Positions 34,838-45,300 of a stretch of 59,581 nucleotides of DNA are shown here, one piece after another. Position 1 is the first letter of the stretch. Every line of letters begins with the position of its first letter. Below the pieces are notes generated by a model. It ran no database searches. It was given only the letters and a program-made list of their open reading frames with translations, and was not told the origin of the DNA. Source of the DNA: CALJIC01 sp039805565 (GTDB lineage Bacteria; Chloroflexota; Chloroflexia; Chloroflexales; Roseiflexaceae); NCBI GenBank assembly GCA_039805565.1, contig JBDLTZ010000075.1, positions 1 through 59,581 on the forward strand. Reading direction: 5' to 3'. The position numbers were made by a program, and so were the translations under genes.

Positions 34838-35101
34838 TCAGCGCTGGCCACGCTCGGCCTGGTAGCGCTTGACGGCCACCACCACCCGGCTCAGGTCATC
34901 GATGCGGTCGCGGATCTGCGCCAGGAGCACCCCCAGATCATCGTCCGCGAAAGCACCGGTCGAAAGCCGATCGACCTCGCTGCTCAGGGCGCTCAGCGGG
35001 CTGTACAGATCGTGAACCACCTCGTCAAGCACCTGCTCCGGCGTAAGCTCCGTCCAGGGGTGCGGCTCATGAGAGGGCGTGTAGCGCTGCGTCTGTGTCA
35101 T
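34838..35101 (-). CDS. orphan H-box (DHp-like) small protein
   Basis: An 87-residue helical protein. Residues 26-48 (EVVHDLYSPLSALSSEVDRL) resemble the phospho-accepting H-box of histidine kinases (H-D-L-x-x-P-L). A second helix (AQIRDRIDDLSRVVVAVKRY) would complete a two-helix hairpin. No ATPase domain follows, so it cannot be a kinase. It might be a phosphotransfer protein like Spo0B or a kinase inhibitor. ATG 35101 has AAAGGAG about seven bases upstream. It follows the S9 peptidase gene by 37 bases. A similar orphan lies between carA and carB. Confidence 0.65.
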   Translation of the reverse strand: MTQTQRYTPSHEPHPWTELTPEQVLDEVVHDLYSPLSALSSEVDRLSTGAFADDDLGVLLAQIRDRIDDLSRVVVAVKRYQAERGQR

Positions 35102-35138
35102 CGTCAGCTCCTTTGCCCGGCCGAGGGTGAGTGAGGCG

Positions 35139-37241
35139 CTACCCCGCGGCCTTGCAGTAGCGGTCGAGCCACTCGAGGGTGCGGCGCATGTGGTCGGCGC
35201 GGTGGCGCGGTTCCCCGCTCCTGGTGAGCTCGTGGCCCTCGCGGGGGTAACGTACCAGCTCGACGACCTGGTTGCGGCGGCGCAGGAGGCCGAAGAGCTG
35301 CTCGGCCTCGGCGATCGGGACGCGGAAGTCCAGCTCGCTGTGGAGGATGAGCAGCGGGGTGGTGATGTTGTGCGCGTGCGCCAGCGGCGACTGCTGCCAG
35401 AGCAGATCGTGCAGCTCCCAGGGGAAGCCGCCGAACTCAAGCTCGATCAGCTCCTGGACGTCGCTCATGCTATGCTCCGTAAGCAAATTATACACCCCGC
35501 GGGCCGCCACCGCACAGGCGAATCGGTCGCTATGGCCGATCAGCCATGCGGTCATGTAGCCGCCGTAGGAGCCGCCGGTCACGCCGATCCGCGCCGTGTC
35601 TACACCGCCGCGCGCGATCACAGCCTCCACGCCCGCCAGAATGTCCTTGTCGGCCCCACCCCAGTCGCGATAGACGCCGCTGCGCCAGCCCTCGCCATAG
35701 CCGTCGGAGCCGCGCGGGTTGCAGAAGAAGACGATGTAGCCCCTCGCCGCGGCGGCCTGCCACTCGTGCCACATGCTGCGGTAGCCCGGCCCCCACATGG
35801 CGTGCGGCCCACCGTGGATGTGCACCGCCAGCGGGTAGGTCTTGCCCGCGTCAAAGCCCGGCGGGCGCAGCAGCCAGCCCTGCACCTCGCGGCTGTCGGG
35901 GGTGGTGTACGTCAGTTCCTCGAACAGCGCCAGCGCCCGCGAGGCCAGAAGCCGGTCGTTGAAGGCCGTCAGCCGCAGCTCGCTCCCGTCCGGCCGCCGC
36001 AGATACAGGTCGTTCGGGCTCGCCGCCGAGCCTGCGGTGAACACGGCGCTCCCGTCTGGCGCGAGGTCGAAGTCGACCACTACGCGGCCGTGGGCGGGGA
36101 CCAGGGCGGACAGCGGTGCAGCGAGTGTGGCACCCACATTCGAAGCATGTACCGGGTCGTCGGCCGTCGGTCGTCGGTCGTCAGCCGCAGCCAGGTACAC
36201 CGGCGCCTCGCCGCGCCAGCCGGCCACGAAGGCCACGCCGTCTGAGTTGGGCAGCCAGCGGAAGACCTCCACGTTGCGGTCGAAGGGCGAGGTCAGATCG
36301 ATCGGCCCGCCACCGTCCAGCGCGAGCAGTGCCAGATGCGAGCCGGCAAACAGCGGCCGGTCGTCTGGGCGGCGCCCCACCGCCAGGAAGCGGCCGTCGG
36401 GGCTCACCAGCGGCCCCCAGTAGGAGAAACCCGGGCCGGTCAGGCGCTCGGGCTCGGCGCGCCCCTCCACCGGGATCGCCACGCGCACCACGTCGTCGTA
36501 CCCGATCCAGGTATCCAGCTCGGGGTCACGGGTGACGGTGGAGAAGAGCGCCGCGCTGTCGGGGGACCAGGCGGGCGGGCCGAAGTGCGTATCGCCGTCG
36601 GTGAGCCTGCGCGGGGTGGCGAGGGGCGCGTCGTCGTCGGCGGGGAGCTCCACAGCGTACAGCTGGCTGAACCGGCCGTCGAAGTAGGCGGTGCCGGAGC
36701 GATAGGGCAGGCGGGCGACCACGCGCGGATCAACGCGGCGCTCCTCATCGCGGGCGCGGCGCTCCTTGGCCTGCCGCCGGTCCAGCTCATCGGCCGGGAG
36801 GGGCTCCTGCGCGCCGGAGTCCTCGGCGGCGCGCTCGGCGGCGCTGAGGCAGGAGAGAAAGGCCAGGCGGGCGCCATCGGGGCTCCAGGCCGGGTCGCTC
36901 ACGCCCTGGGGCAGGCTGGTAATCCTGCGGGCCTCCCCGCCGTCCCGCGCGATCACATAGAGCTGCGGTTTATCGCCGTCGCGGTCGGAGACAAACGCGA
37001 GCCGGCGCCCGTCGGGGCTCCAGCGGGGCTGGGCGTCCGAGCGAGCGCCGGCGGTGAAGCGGCGCGGCTGTCCGCCGTCGAGCGGGACAAGCCAGATTGT
37101 GCGGCGGTAGCGGTTGGCGGGCTCGTCCACCTCTACCCGCACGAAAGCAGCGACAGAGCCATCCGGGCTGACGCGTGGGTCCTCCACCCAGCCGAACTGG
37201 AAGAGGTCATCGATTCCCACGGGCAGAGGGTCATCAGTCAC
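35139..37241 (-). CDS. S9 family prolyl oligopeptidase / acylaminoacyl-peptidase
   Basis: A 700-residue serine peptidase. The N-terminal half is a WD40-like beta-propeller with repeated PRWSPDGRRLAFVSDRDGD-type blades (about 20-420). The C-terminal alpha/beta-hydrolase has the nucleophile in GGSYGGYMTAW (about 558), Asp in LHSELDFRVP (about 638) and His in REGHELTR (about 668). HIHGGPHAMWG is the oxyanion region. No signal peptide, so it is cytosolic and probably degrades peptides. GTG 37241 has AGGAG about seven bases upstream. A GTCGGTC-type heptad array (36146-36190) codes a loop DDRRPTADDP. Confidence 0.94.
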   Translation of the reverse strand: MTDDPLPVGIDDLFQFGWVEDPRVSPDGSVAAFVRVEVDEPANRYRRTIWLVPLDGGQPRRFTAGARSDAQPRWSPDGRRLAFVSDRDGDKPQLYVIARDGGEARRITSLPQGVSDPAWSPDGARLAFLSCLSAAERAAEDSGAQEPLPADELDRRQAKERRARDEERRVDPRVVARLPYRSGTAYFDGRFSQLYAVELPADDDAPLATPRRLTDGDTHFGPPAWSPDSAALFSTVTRDPELDTWIGYDDVVRVAIPVEGRAEPERLTGPGFSYWGPLVSPDGRFLAVGRRPDDRPLFAGSHLALLALDGGGPIDLTSPFDRNVEVFRWLPNSDGVAFVAGWRGEAPVYLAAADDRRPTADDPVHASNVGATLAAPLSALVPAHGRVVVDFDLAPDGSAVFTAGSAASPNDLYLRRPDGSELRLTAFNDRLLASRALALFEELTYTTPDSREVQGWLLRPPGFDAGKTYPLAVHIHGGPHAMWGPGYRSMWHEWQAAAARGYIVFFCNPRGSDGYGEGWRSGVYRDWGGADKDILAGVEAVIARGGVDTARIGVTGGSYGGYMTAWLIGHSDRFACAVAARGVYNLLTEHSMSDVQELIELEFGGFPWELHDLLWQQSPLAHAHNITTPLLILHSELDFRVPIAEAEQLFGLLRRRNQVVELVRYPREGHELTRSGEPRHRADHMRRTLEWLDRYCKAAG

Positions 37242-37346
37242 AGCGAGCTCCTGGGCCGGGCCAACAACGAGGGGCCAGGTGCGGAAGGCTGGGGCAGCCG
37301 AGTGATCGACCGCCGCGTCTTCGCGCGCGGTTCATGCCTCCGTGGC

Positions 37347-37375
37347 CGGCCGTCGGTCGTCGGTGGTCACTTCTT
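37347..37375. repeat. GGTCGTC heptad array
   Basis: Units GGCCGTC, GGTCGTC and GGTGGTC are in period 7. They run into the 3' end of the small hypothetical gene (stop at 37367). The same unit forms the array inside the S9 peptidase gene. Confidence 0.6.
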
Positions 37376-37705
37376 CCACGTCGCCACATCGAAGGGCGTG
37401 CCGCTGCGGCGCGCACCCTTCAGCTCAGCGTCGGGGAGGGCGCTCTCGCCGAGGAAGTAGAGGGTGGCGGCCTGAGCGTCGTAGCGGTGGCGCTGGCGCA
37501 TCCAGCGGCCCTGCGCCCCCAGCCGGAGCACGTCGATGTACCACATCGTCAGGGGCTCGTCGTAGCGCTCGTCAATCACCCAGACGAGCTCGTCGGGGCG
37601 CAGGCGTGTCGCCAGCTGGCGGCGGGCGGCGTCGAGCGACTCCTCGCGCGAGGGGAGGAGGAACTGTGTATCTGACATAGCTGAAACCTGCTGCATAAAC
37701 GACAT
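37367..37705 (-). CDS. small hypothetical protein, 112 aa
   Basis: No known family recognised. The body reads REESLDAARRQLATRLRPDE, WVIDERYDEPLTMWYIDVLR and RWMRQRHRYDAQAATLYFLG, a small alpha/beta domain without membrane helices. The start is ambiguous among ATG 37705, 37696 and 37678. 37705 is chosen because a minus-strand TATAAT (37728-37733) puts it just inside the transcript and GGAGAAGG lies about nine bases before it. This promoter overlaps the upstream side of the plus-strand argC promoter. Confidence 0.6.
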   Translation of the reverse strand: MSFMQQVSAMSDTQFLLPSREESLDAARRQLATRLRPDELVWVIDERYDEPLTMWYIDVLRLGAQGRWMRQRHRYDAQAATLYFLGESALPDAELKGARRSGTPFDVATWKK

Positions 37706-37752
37706 CTCCGTGAGCCTTCTCCGGAGCATTATACCGCACCGCCGCGCGCCCC

Positions 37753-37781
37753 TTGACAATGGGGGGGCTGGGCCGTATCAT
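37753..37781 (+). promoter_or_regulatory. near-consensus promoter of the arginine cluster
   Basis: TTGACA (37753-37758), a 17-base spacer and TATCAT (37776-37781). Transcription should start around 37788, about 185 bases upstream of argC. It is the best sigma-70-type promoter seen in the window. Confidence 0.88.
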
Positions 37782-37791
37782 TGCCCCCGAT

Positions 37792-37890
37792 ATGAAGATG
37801 CTGTCATGCAATCTGTGCGTTCTGCGTCGTCCCTTCCGTCGTCCGGGCCGTCTGGTCCCGGAGGGCGGCCTGGGTGCGCGCGTCGCGTAG
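37792..37890 (+). CDS. putative arginine leader peptide, 32 aa
   Basis: The ORF begins at the first ATG after the predicted start of transcription and ends at TAG 37888-37890. Residues 12-20 read RRPFRRPGR. All five arginines there use CGT, while argC itself uses almost only CGC in its first 30 codons. A sixth Arg (CGC) is at residue 30. The first ATG has almost no 5' leader; ATG 37798 is in frame two codons later. A terminator follows 34 bases after its stop. Arginine starvation would stall ribosomes on this run. Caution: the DNA also resembles the local period-7 repeats, so the Arg run could be fortuitous. Confidence 0.55.
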   Translation: MKMLSCNLCVLRRPFRRPGRLVPEGGLGARVA

Positions 37891-37924
37891 TAGACAGCCC
37901 AGGCCCGTACGCAGGACGTACACC

Positions 37925-37959
37925 GCCCCCCGGATGCAGCCGCAGTCCGGGGGGCTTTT
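37925..37959 (+). terminator. intrinsic terminator / attenuator before argC
   Basis: GCCCCCCGGA (37925-37934) pairs perfectly with TCCGGGGGGC (37946-37955) and is followed by TTTT. It lies between the leader peptide and the argC ribosome binding site, so full-length transcripts must read through it. CCCGGA in its 5' arm can alternatively pair with TCCGGG at 37842-37847 inside the leader ORF, which itself can pair with CCCGGA at 37857-37862. GGCCTGGG (37867-37874) pairs with CCCAGGCC (37898-37905). Confidence 0.85.
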
Positions 37960-37972
37960 GTGTGGAGGAGCT

Positions 37973-38983
37973 ATGGTCAACGTCGGCATCTGTGGGGTCA
38001 CCGGGTACGCCGGGTACGAGCTGCTCCGCTGGCTGCGCCGCCACCGCGAGGCGCGCGTCGTGTTCACCACCTCCGAGTCGCAGGCCGGCAAGTCGCTGGC
38101 CGAGGTATTCCCCGGCCCCCTCGACACGCCGCTGGTGGCGGCCGAGGACGCGCCGTTCGACGAGGTGGACGTGGTGCTGCTGGCGCTGCCGCACGGCGCC
38201 GCCGCGAAGACCGCACAGCGCGCGCTGGCCGCCGGTGCCCGCGTGGTGGACCTCTCGGCCGACTTCCGGCTCGACACGCCGGCCTCATACAAGCGCTGGT
38301 ACGGCCACGACCACCCAGCGCCCGACCTGCTCCCAACGCCCTACGGCATCCCCGAGCTGAACCGCGCGGCCCTGCGCGACGCGCGCCTGATCGCCTCGCC
38401 CGGCTGCTACCCCACCAGCGTCATCCTGGGGCTCGCGCCGCTGCTGCGCGCCGGCGTCCTCACCAACGAGACCGTGATCGTCGACTCAAAGTCGGGTGTC
38501 TCGGGTGCGGGCCGGCCGCCGAAGCAGAACACATCGTTCGTCGAGGTGAACGAGAACCTGACGCCCTACGGCATCGGGCACGTCCACCGGCACGTCGGCG
38601 AGATGGAGCAGGAGGTCGGCAAGCTAGCCGGGCGCGAGCTGCAGGTGATCTTCAGCCCACACCTGCTGCCGATCAGCCGCGGCATCATCAGCACGATGTA
38701 CGTGCGCGTCTCGCCCGAGCTGACCGAGGAGGCGGCCCGCACGCTGTACGCCGAGATGTACGCCGGCGAGCCGTTCGTACGGGTGCTGCCCGCCAGGCAG
38801 ATCGCCTCGGTGCTGCACACCGCCAACACCAACATGTGCGCAGTCTCGCTCACGCTCGCCGCCCCGGGCCTGCTGATCGTGGTCTCCTCGCTCGACAACC
38901 TGGTGAAGGGCGCCTCGGGGCAGGCCATCCAGAACATGAACCTGATGCTGGGCCTGGACGAGACCGAAGGCCTGCTCGCCTGA
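37973..38983 (+). CDS. argC: N-acetyl-gamma-glutamyl-phosphate reductase
   Basis: Reduces N-acetylglutamyl phosphate with NADPH, the third step to ornithine. The 336-residue protein starts MVNVGICGVTGYAGYELLRW (nucleotide loop). It has DLSADFRLD, ASPGCYPTSVILGLAPLL with the catalytic cysteine, DSKSGVSGAGRPPKQ, and HVHRHVGEMEQE with the catalytic histidine region. FSPHLLPISRGIISTMYVR completes the family pattern. GGAGGAG lies two bases before the ATG. First structural gene of the arginine cluster, directly after the attenuator-like terminator; argB follows after 87 bases. Confidence 0.97.
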   Translation: MVNVGICGVTGYAGYELLRWLRRHREARVVFTTSESQAGKSLAEVFPGPLDTPLVAAEDAPFDEVDVVLLALPHGAAAKTAQRALAAGARVVDLSADFRLDTPASYKRWYGHDHPAPDLLPTPYGIPELNRAALRDARLIASPGCYPTSVILGLAPLLRAGVLTNETVIVDSKSGVSGAGRPPKQNTSFVEVNENLTPYGIGHVHRHVGEMEQEVGKLAGRELQVIFSPHLLPISRGIISTMYVRVSPELTEEAARTLYAEMYAGEPFVRVLPARQIASVLHTANTNMCAVSLTLAAPGLLIVVSSLDNLVKGASGQAIQNMNLMLGLDETEGLLA

Positions 38984-38994
38984 CAGCTGCGTAA

Positions 38995-39052
38995 GGGCGT
39001 AGCAGCGCCCTTGTGACTCCTACATAACAAGATGTGGGCGCTGCTACGTCCC
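38995..39052 (+). repeat. large inverted repeat between argC and argB
   Basis: GGGCGTAGCAGCGCCC (38995-39010) is complementary, with one extra or wobble pair, to GGGCGCTGCTACGTCCC (39036-39052); 25 bases lie between them. The left arm can also fold on itself (GGGCG/CGCCC). It could stabilise or end the argC message, or set the argB level. No T-tract follows. Confidence 0.65.
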
Positions 39053-39070
39053 CTCTATGGTGATACAACC

Positions 39071-39811
39071 ATGACACTGGTCCTCAAGGTGGGCGGCAAC
39101 GAGCTCGACGACCCGGCCTTCGTGGCGGCCTTCGCCCGCGCGGTGGCGGCGCTGCGCCCGGTGCCGGTGCTGGTGCACGGCGGCGGCAAGGAGATCGGCG
39201 TCATCCAGACGGCGCTCGGCGGCGAGCCGCGCTTCGTGGCCGGCCTGCGCGTGACCGACGAGACAGCCATGCAGGCGGCACAGATGGTGCTCTGCGGCAG
39301 CGTCGGCACCCGCCTGGCGGCAGCGCTGATCAGCGCCGGCGCCGACGCGCAGGGGCTCTCGGGCGTGGACCGCGGCCTCATCCGCGTGGAGAAGCAGCAG
39401 CACCCTGCGGGCGATCTCGGGCGCGTCGGGCGGCCGATCGCGGTGCGCGCCGGCGTGCTGCTCGACCTGCTGGCGAAGGGCGTGCTGCCGGTGGTGGCGC
39501 CGGTCTCGCTCGGTCCAGATGGCCCCTACAACGTCAATGCCGACGAGGCCGCAGGGGCGATCGCGGCGGCAGTCGGTGCGGCGCAGGTGGTGTTCGTCAC
39601 CAACGTGCCGGGCGTGCTGGTGGGCGGTGAGCGCGCCCAGCGCCTGACGCGCGCCCAGGTCGAGGCGCTGATCGGCGACGGCACGATCAGCGGCGGCATG
39701 ATCCCGAAGGTGCGCGCGGCTCTGAGCGCGCTGGACGCCGGCGTCCACGAGGCGCGCATCACCAACCTCGCCGGGCTGGGCGATGGCGGGACCGTGATAG
39801 TCGCGGCGTAG
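39071..39811 (+). CDS. argB: acetylglutamate kinase
   Basis: Phosphorylates N-acetylglutamate, the second step to ornithine and usually the arginine-feedback point. The 246-residue amino-acid kinase starts MTLVLKVGGNELDD. It has LVHGGGKEIGVIQTALG, GLRVTDETAMQAAQMVLCGS, GLSGVDRGL, and NVNADEAAGAIAAAVGA, FVTNVPGVLV and ISGGMIPKVRAALSAL. The N-terminus is short and lacks the extra helix found in hexameric arginine-sensitive enzymes, so it may be a dimer less sensitive to arginine (inference). ATG 39071 is preferred because the reading frame upstream overlaps the hairpin. Confidence 0.96.
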   Translation: MTLVLKVGGNELDDPAFVAAFARAVAALRPVPVLVHGGGKEIGVIQTALGGEPRFVAGLRVTDETAMQAAQMVLCGSVGTRLAAALISAGADAQGLSGVDRGLIRVEKQQHPAGDLGRVGRPIAVRAGVLLDLLAKGVLPVVAPVSLGPDGPYNVNADEAAGAIAAAVGAAQVVFVTNVPGVLVGGERAQRLTRAQVEALIGDGTISGGMIPKVRAALSALDAGVHEARITNLAGLGDGGTVIVAA

Positions 39812-39926
39812 GACCACGCCGCCGTTCCTGGCGAACCGAGCGGAGGGCCGCGCCCTCACAGATACTCAATTCCCGGCGGCGAGCCACAGCGAGCCACCGG
39901 ACACAACAAGAAGGAAGCACCAACTG

Positions 39927-40439
39927 ATGACGATGCTGGTGACCGAGGGGCAGGTGTACGTCGCCCCGCCGCGGGCGACCACGGTACTGGTGCGCCCCGC
40001 CGCCGAGGCGGACGTGGCGGCGATCGTGGCGATCGTGGCGGAGAACGCGCGCCAGGGGCATCTGCTCCCCCGCAGCGCCGAGAACATCCACGCCAGCCTG
40101 CGCAGCTGGCTGGTGGCCGAGGTCGACGGCGCCGTCGTTGGGATCGGCTCGCTGCTGGAGATGACCCCTGTGCTGGCCGAGGTGCGCTCGCTGGCGGTGC
40201 TGCCGGCCTTCCGCAGCCACGGCGCTGGCGCCGCCCTGGTGCGCGGCCTGGTGGAAGAGGCACGCCGGCGTGACTTCCGCACAGTGTTCGCGCTCACCCG
40301 TGCCGTGCCGTTCTTCCAGAAGCTCGGCTTCGTCATCACGGGGCAGGAGCGCTTCCCCGAGAAGGTCTGGCGCGACTGCGTGCTCTGCCCGCTCCAGCAG
40401 CGCTGCGATGAGACGGCAGTGGTGATGGAGCTGCTCTAG
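39927..40439 (+). CDS. argA: short N-acetylglutamate synthase (GNAT family)
   Basis: Acetylates glutamate with acetyl-CoA to start the pathway or top up the acetyl cycle. The 170-residue GNAT domain has VRPAAEADVAAIVAIVAENA, the acetyl-CoA loop SLAVLPAFRSHGAGAALV, and the family marker TRAVPFFQKLGFVITGQERF with KVWRDCVLCPLQQRCDETA near the C-terminus. The Cys-rich CxxCP...C pattern separates it from generic acetyltransferases. It lacks the kinase-like regulatory half of classical ArgA. With argJ present it would be anaplerotic. AAGGAAG is about eight bases before the ATG. Confidence 0.85.
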   Translation: MTMLVTEGQVYVAPPRATTVLVRPAAEADVAAIVAIVAENARQGHLLPRSAENIHASLRSWLVAEVDGAVVGIGSLLEMTPVLAEVRSLAVLPAFRSHGAGAALVRGLVEEARRRDFRTVFALTRAVPFFQKLGFVITGQERFPEKVWRDCVLCPLQQRCDETAVVMELL

Positions 40440-40503
40440 AGCGGTCGCAACATCGCATCACGATTGATCAAAACGCGGCCGTGTGCCGCATCTCAAAAAA
40501 CGG

Positions 40504-40509
40504 TATAAT
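40504..40509 (+). promoter_or_regulatory. -10 element upstream of carA
   Basis: A perfect TATAAT box 38 bases before the carA start, without a clear -35 hexamer. It suggests carA-carB can be transcribed separately from argC-argB-argA. Confidence 0.6.
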
Positions 40510-40547
40510 GTCGCGGCACTTGCGACGACGAGGGAACACAAGTAAGG

Positions 40548-41672
<1,125 letters not shown>

Positions 41673-41762
41673 TACGCCGTCCTCGCCGCGCGGCCCCTCC
41701 CTGCGCGGAGGACCACGTGACTGGCGCAGCACCACGACGTGGCGCGCCGGAGGAGACCAGCG

Positions 41763-42239
41763 ATGTCAACGTACGACGAGCTCAGAGTCTACTACACGCG
41801 GCCCCCCGACGAGCGCATGGCCCTGCTTGAGCAGGAGATGCGCGGTCCGCTAAACGAGACGGCGCGACTCGCCGCCCAGCTCAATAGCACCAACCCGTTC
41901 GCTGCACCCGCGCTCTTCGGCGGGCGCTTCGGTGAGCTGATCGAGATCCTCCAGATCTCGTCGGCTAAGCTGGCGGAGGTAGCGCTGCAGGGCCCAGCCT
42001 TGCGCGAGAAGGCCCGTGCGGTGGGCGGGCTGGTCGAGGAAGATATGCACGTCTTCCGCCACGACCTGCTCACGCCGCTCGGCACCGTTCGCGGTGTAGC
42101 CGAGATGCTCGCCAAGATCGACGTGAGCGAGACTTCCGGCCTGCCGCTAGGCTTCACCGCAACGGCCGAGGCGCTCGCAGCGGCGGTCAACGAGCTCAAA
42201 GACGTGCTCGACGCACTGACAGAGACCCGATCCCGCTAG
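41763..42239 (+). CDS. orphan H-box (histidine-kinase DHp-like) protein inserted between carA and carB
   Basis: A 158-residue helical protein. DMHVFRHDLLTPLGTVRGVAE (about 94-114) looks like a histidine-kinase H-box, with HDLLTPL around the candidate phospho-accepting His. A following helix (EALAAAVNELKDVLDALTE) could be the second helix of the four-helix bundle. No ATP-binding domain is present. The N-terminal 90 residues are helical (EQEMRGPLNETARLAAQLNS looks like a degenerate first H-box). GGAGGAG lies seven bases before ATG 41763. A role as phosphotransfer or scaffold protein is inferred. Its place between carA and carB is odd. Confidence 0.65.
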   Translation: MSTYDELRVYYTRPPDERMALLEQEMRGPLNETARLAAQLNSTNPFAAPALFGGRFGELIEILQISSAKLAEVALQGPALREKARAVGGLVEEDMHVFRHDLLTPLGTVRGVAEMLAKIDVSETSGLPLGFTATAEALAAAVNELKDVLDALTETRSR

Positions 42240-42335
42240 GGGCGCCCGGCGCGGCGCCCCTCCCAATGCCCAGGCTGGACACGGACACACATACGGGCGA
42301 GCCTCGCGCAGCCCAACAGGAGTAGCAAACAGCCC

Positions 42336-45300
42336 ATGCCCAGGCGCACCGATATCAGCTCCATCCTCGTCATCGGCTCCGGCCCGATCGTGATCGGCCA
42401 GGCGTGCGAGTTCGACTACGCCGGCGTGCAGGCCTGCAAGGTGCTGCGCCGGGAGGGCTTCCGCGTCGTGCTCGTGAACTCGAACCCGGCCACGATCATG
42501 ACCGACCCACAGATCGCCGATGCCACCTATATCGAGCCTCTCACCGTTGAGGTCGTCGAGAAGATCATCGAGCGCGAGCGTCCCGACGCCGTGCTGCCTA
42601 CCGTCGGCGGCCAGACCGGCCTGAACCTCGCGATGAAGCTCCACGCCAGCGGCGTGCTCGAGAAGTACGGCGTGAAGCTGATCGGCGCCCAGCCGGACGC
42701 CATCGCGCTGGCCGAGGACCGCGAGCTCTTCAAGCAGGCCATGCTGCGCGAGGGCCTGGGCGTGCCGCTCGGCGAGACCGTGACCACCGTGGATCAGGCG
42801 GTGGAAGTGGCCGGCCGCATCGGCTACCCGATCCTGGTGCGCCCCTCGTTCACCCTCGGCGGCTCCGGCGGCGGCATCGCGGCCGACGAGGCCGAGCTGC
42901 GCGAGATCGCCGACCGCGGCCTGCGCGCCTCGCCCGTGACCCAGGTGCTGATCGAGCAGTCGATCATCGGCTGGAAGGAGTTCGAACTCGAGGTCATGCG
43001 CGACCGAGCCAATAACTTCGTGGTGGTCTGCTCGATCGAGAACCTCGACGCGATGGGCGTCCACACCGGCGACTCTATCACCGTTGCCCCGGCCATGACC
43101 CTCACCGACCGCGAGCTCCAGCGCCTGCGCGACATGGCCAAGACGGTCATGACCACCGTCGGCGTCGAGACCGGCGGCTCCAACGTGCAGTTCGCCGTCA
43201 ACCCCGCGGACGGCACGCCGGTGGTGATCGAGATGAACCCGCGCGTCAGCCGCTCGTCGGCGCTGGCCTCCAAGGCCACCGGCTTCCCGATCGCCAAGAT
43301 CGCGGCGCTGCTGGCGGTGGGCTACACGCTGGACGAGATCCCGAACGACATCACCAAGGTCACGCCAGCCTCGTTCGAGCCAAGCCTGGACTACGTGGTA
43401 GTCAAGATCCCGCGCTGGGCCTTCGAGAAGTTCCCCGGCGTGGACCCGACCCTCGGCCCGCAGATGAAGAGCGTCGGCGAGGTAATGGCGATCGGCGGCA
43501 CGTTCAACGAGGCCTTCCAGAAGGCGCTCCGTGGCCTTGAGGTGGGCGCCACCGGCTTCGGCTCCCCGCTCCAGCTGCGCCTGGTTGGCAACGACAGCCT
43601 GGCCCGCCCGACGCCCCAGCGCATCTTCACCGCCGCCCACGCCCTGCGCGACGGCATGTCGATCGAGGAGCTCTCGGCCACCACCGGCTACGACCCGTGG
43701 TTCGTCGAGCAGATGACCGAGATCATCGCCATCGAGCGCGAGCTCGCGCAGCACACCCTCGAGAGCCTGCCTGCCGACCTGCTGCGCGAGGCCAAGCAGA
43801 ACGGCTTCTCCGACCCGCAGATCGCCTCGCTCACCCAGGCGACCGACATGGCCGTGCGCGCGCGGCGCAAGGAGCTCGGCATCGTGCCGACCTACCGCCG
43901 GATCGACACCTGCGCCGCTGAGTTCGCCGCCCACACCCCCTACCTCTACAGCACCTACTCCAGCGAGGACGAGTCCGAGGTGACGAGCCGGCCGAAGGCT
44001 ATGATCCTCGGCGGCGGCCCCAACCGCATCGGCCAGGGGATCGAGTTCGACTACTGCTGCGTCCACGCCTCGTTCGCCCTGCGCGACCTCGGCGTCGAGA
44101 CGGTGATGATCAACTGCAACCCCGAGACCGTCTCGACCGACTACGACACCTCGGACCGGCTGTACTTCGAGCCGCTGACGCTCGAGGACGTGCTGAACAT
44201 CTGGGAGAACGAGAGCCGCGGCGGCGTACCGGTGCCGGCCCTGGTGCAGTTCGGCGGCCAGACCCCGCTCAACCTGGCGCGCGGCCTGGAGGCGGCTGGC
44301 GTGCCGATCTGGGGCACCTCGCAGGACGCGATCGACCTGGCCGAGGACCGCGGTCGCTTCAGCGAGCTGCTGCAGAAGCTCGAGATCGCCCAGCCCGAGA
44401 GCGGCATGGCCGCCGACCTGAGCTCGGCGCGGCGCGTGGCCCAGCGAATCGGCTACCCGGTGCTCGTGCGCCCCTCCTACGTGCTCGGCGGTCGCGCTAT
44501 GGCGATCGCCTACGACGACGAGGGCCTGGCGCAGTACATCCAGGAGGCGGCCAGGATCAGCGCCGGCCAGCCCGTGCTGATCGACCGCTACCTCGAGGAC
44601 GCCTTCGAGGTGGACGTGGACGCCGTGGGCGACGGCGAGCGCGTGGTGATCGGCGGGATCATGGAGCACGTCGAGGAGGCCGGCGTCCACTCAGGCGACT
44701 CGGCCCAGGTCATGCCGCCCTACAAGGTCAGCGCCTACCACCTCTCGATCATCCGCGATGAGGCGGTGCGGATCGGCCTCGCGCTCGGCGTCAAGGGCCT
44801 GATGAACGTGCAGTTCGCCATCAAGGACGACGAGGTCTACGTGCTCGAGGTCAACCCGCGCGCCTCACGCACCGTGCCCTTCGTGGCCAAGGCCACCGGC
44901 GTGCCCCTGGCGCGCGTGGCGGCGATGGTCTCGGCCGGCAAGACCCTGGCCGAGCTCGGCCTGACGCAGGAGCCCACGCTGGACGGGTTCTTCGTCAAGG
45001 AGGCCGTGCTGCCGTTCGACAAGTTCCCCGGCGCGGCGGTGTTCCTCAGCCCGGAGATGCGCTCTACCGGCGAGGTGATGGGCCACGCCTCCTCTTTCGG
45101 CCACGCCTTCGCCAAGGCCGAGATGGGCGCCGGGCAGAAGGTGTCGCTCGGCGGGGGCGCGCTGATCACCGTGAACGACTTCGACAAGGGCGCGATCACC
45201 CGCATCGCGCGCGACCTGGTGCGGCTCGGCTTCACGCTCTACGCCACACGCGGCACGGCCGCCTGGCTGCACAAGATCGGGATCCCCGCCGAGACCGTCA

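Noticed and set aside
37874..38983. argC as a longer 369-residue protein starting at 37874
   Set aside because: The extra codons run across the terminator hairpin and the leader; ATG 37973 has GGAGGAG and matches the family start.
42147..44690. 847-codon minus-strand open frame opposite carB
   Set aside because: A high-GC shadow of carB with no recognisable domain; carB is complete and strongly conserved.
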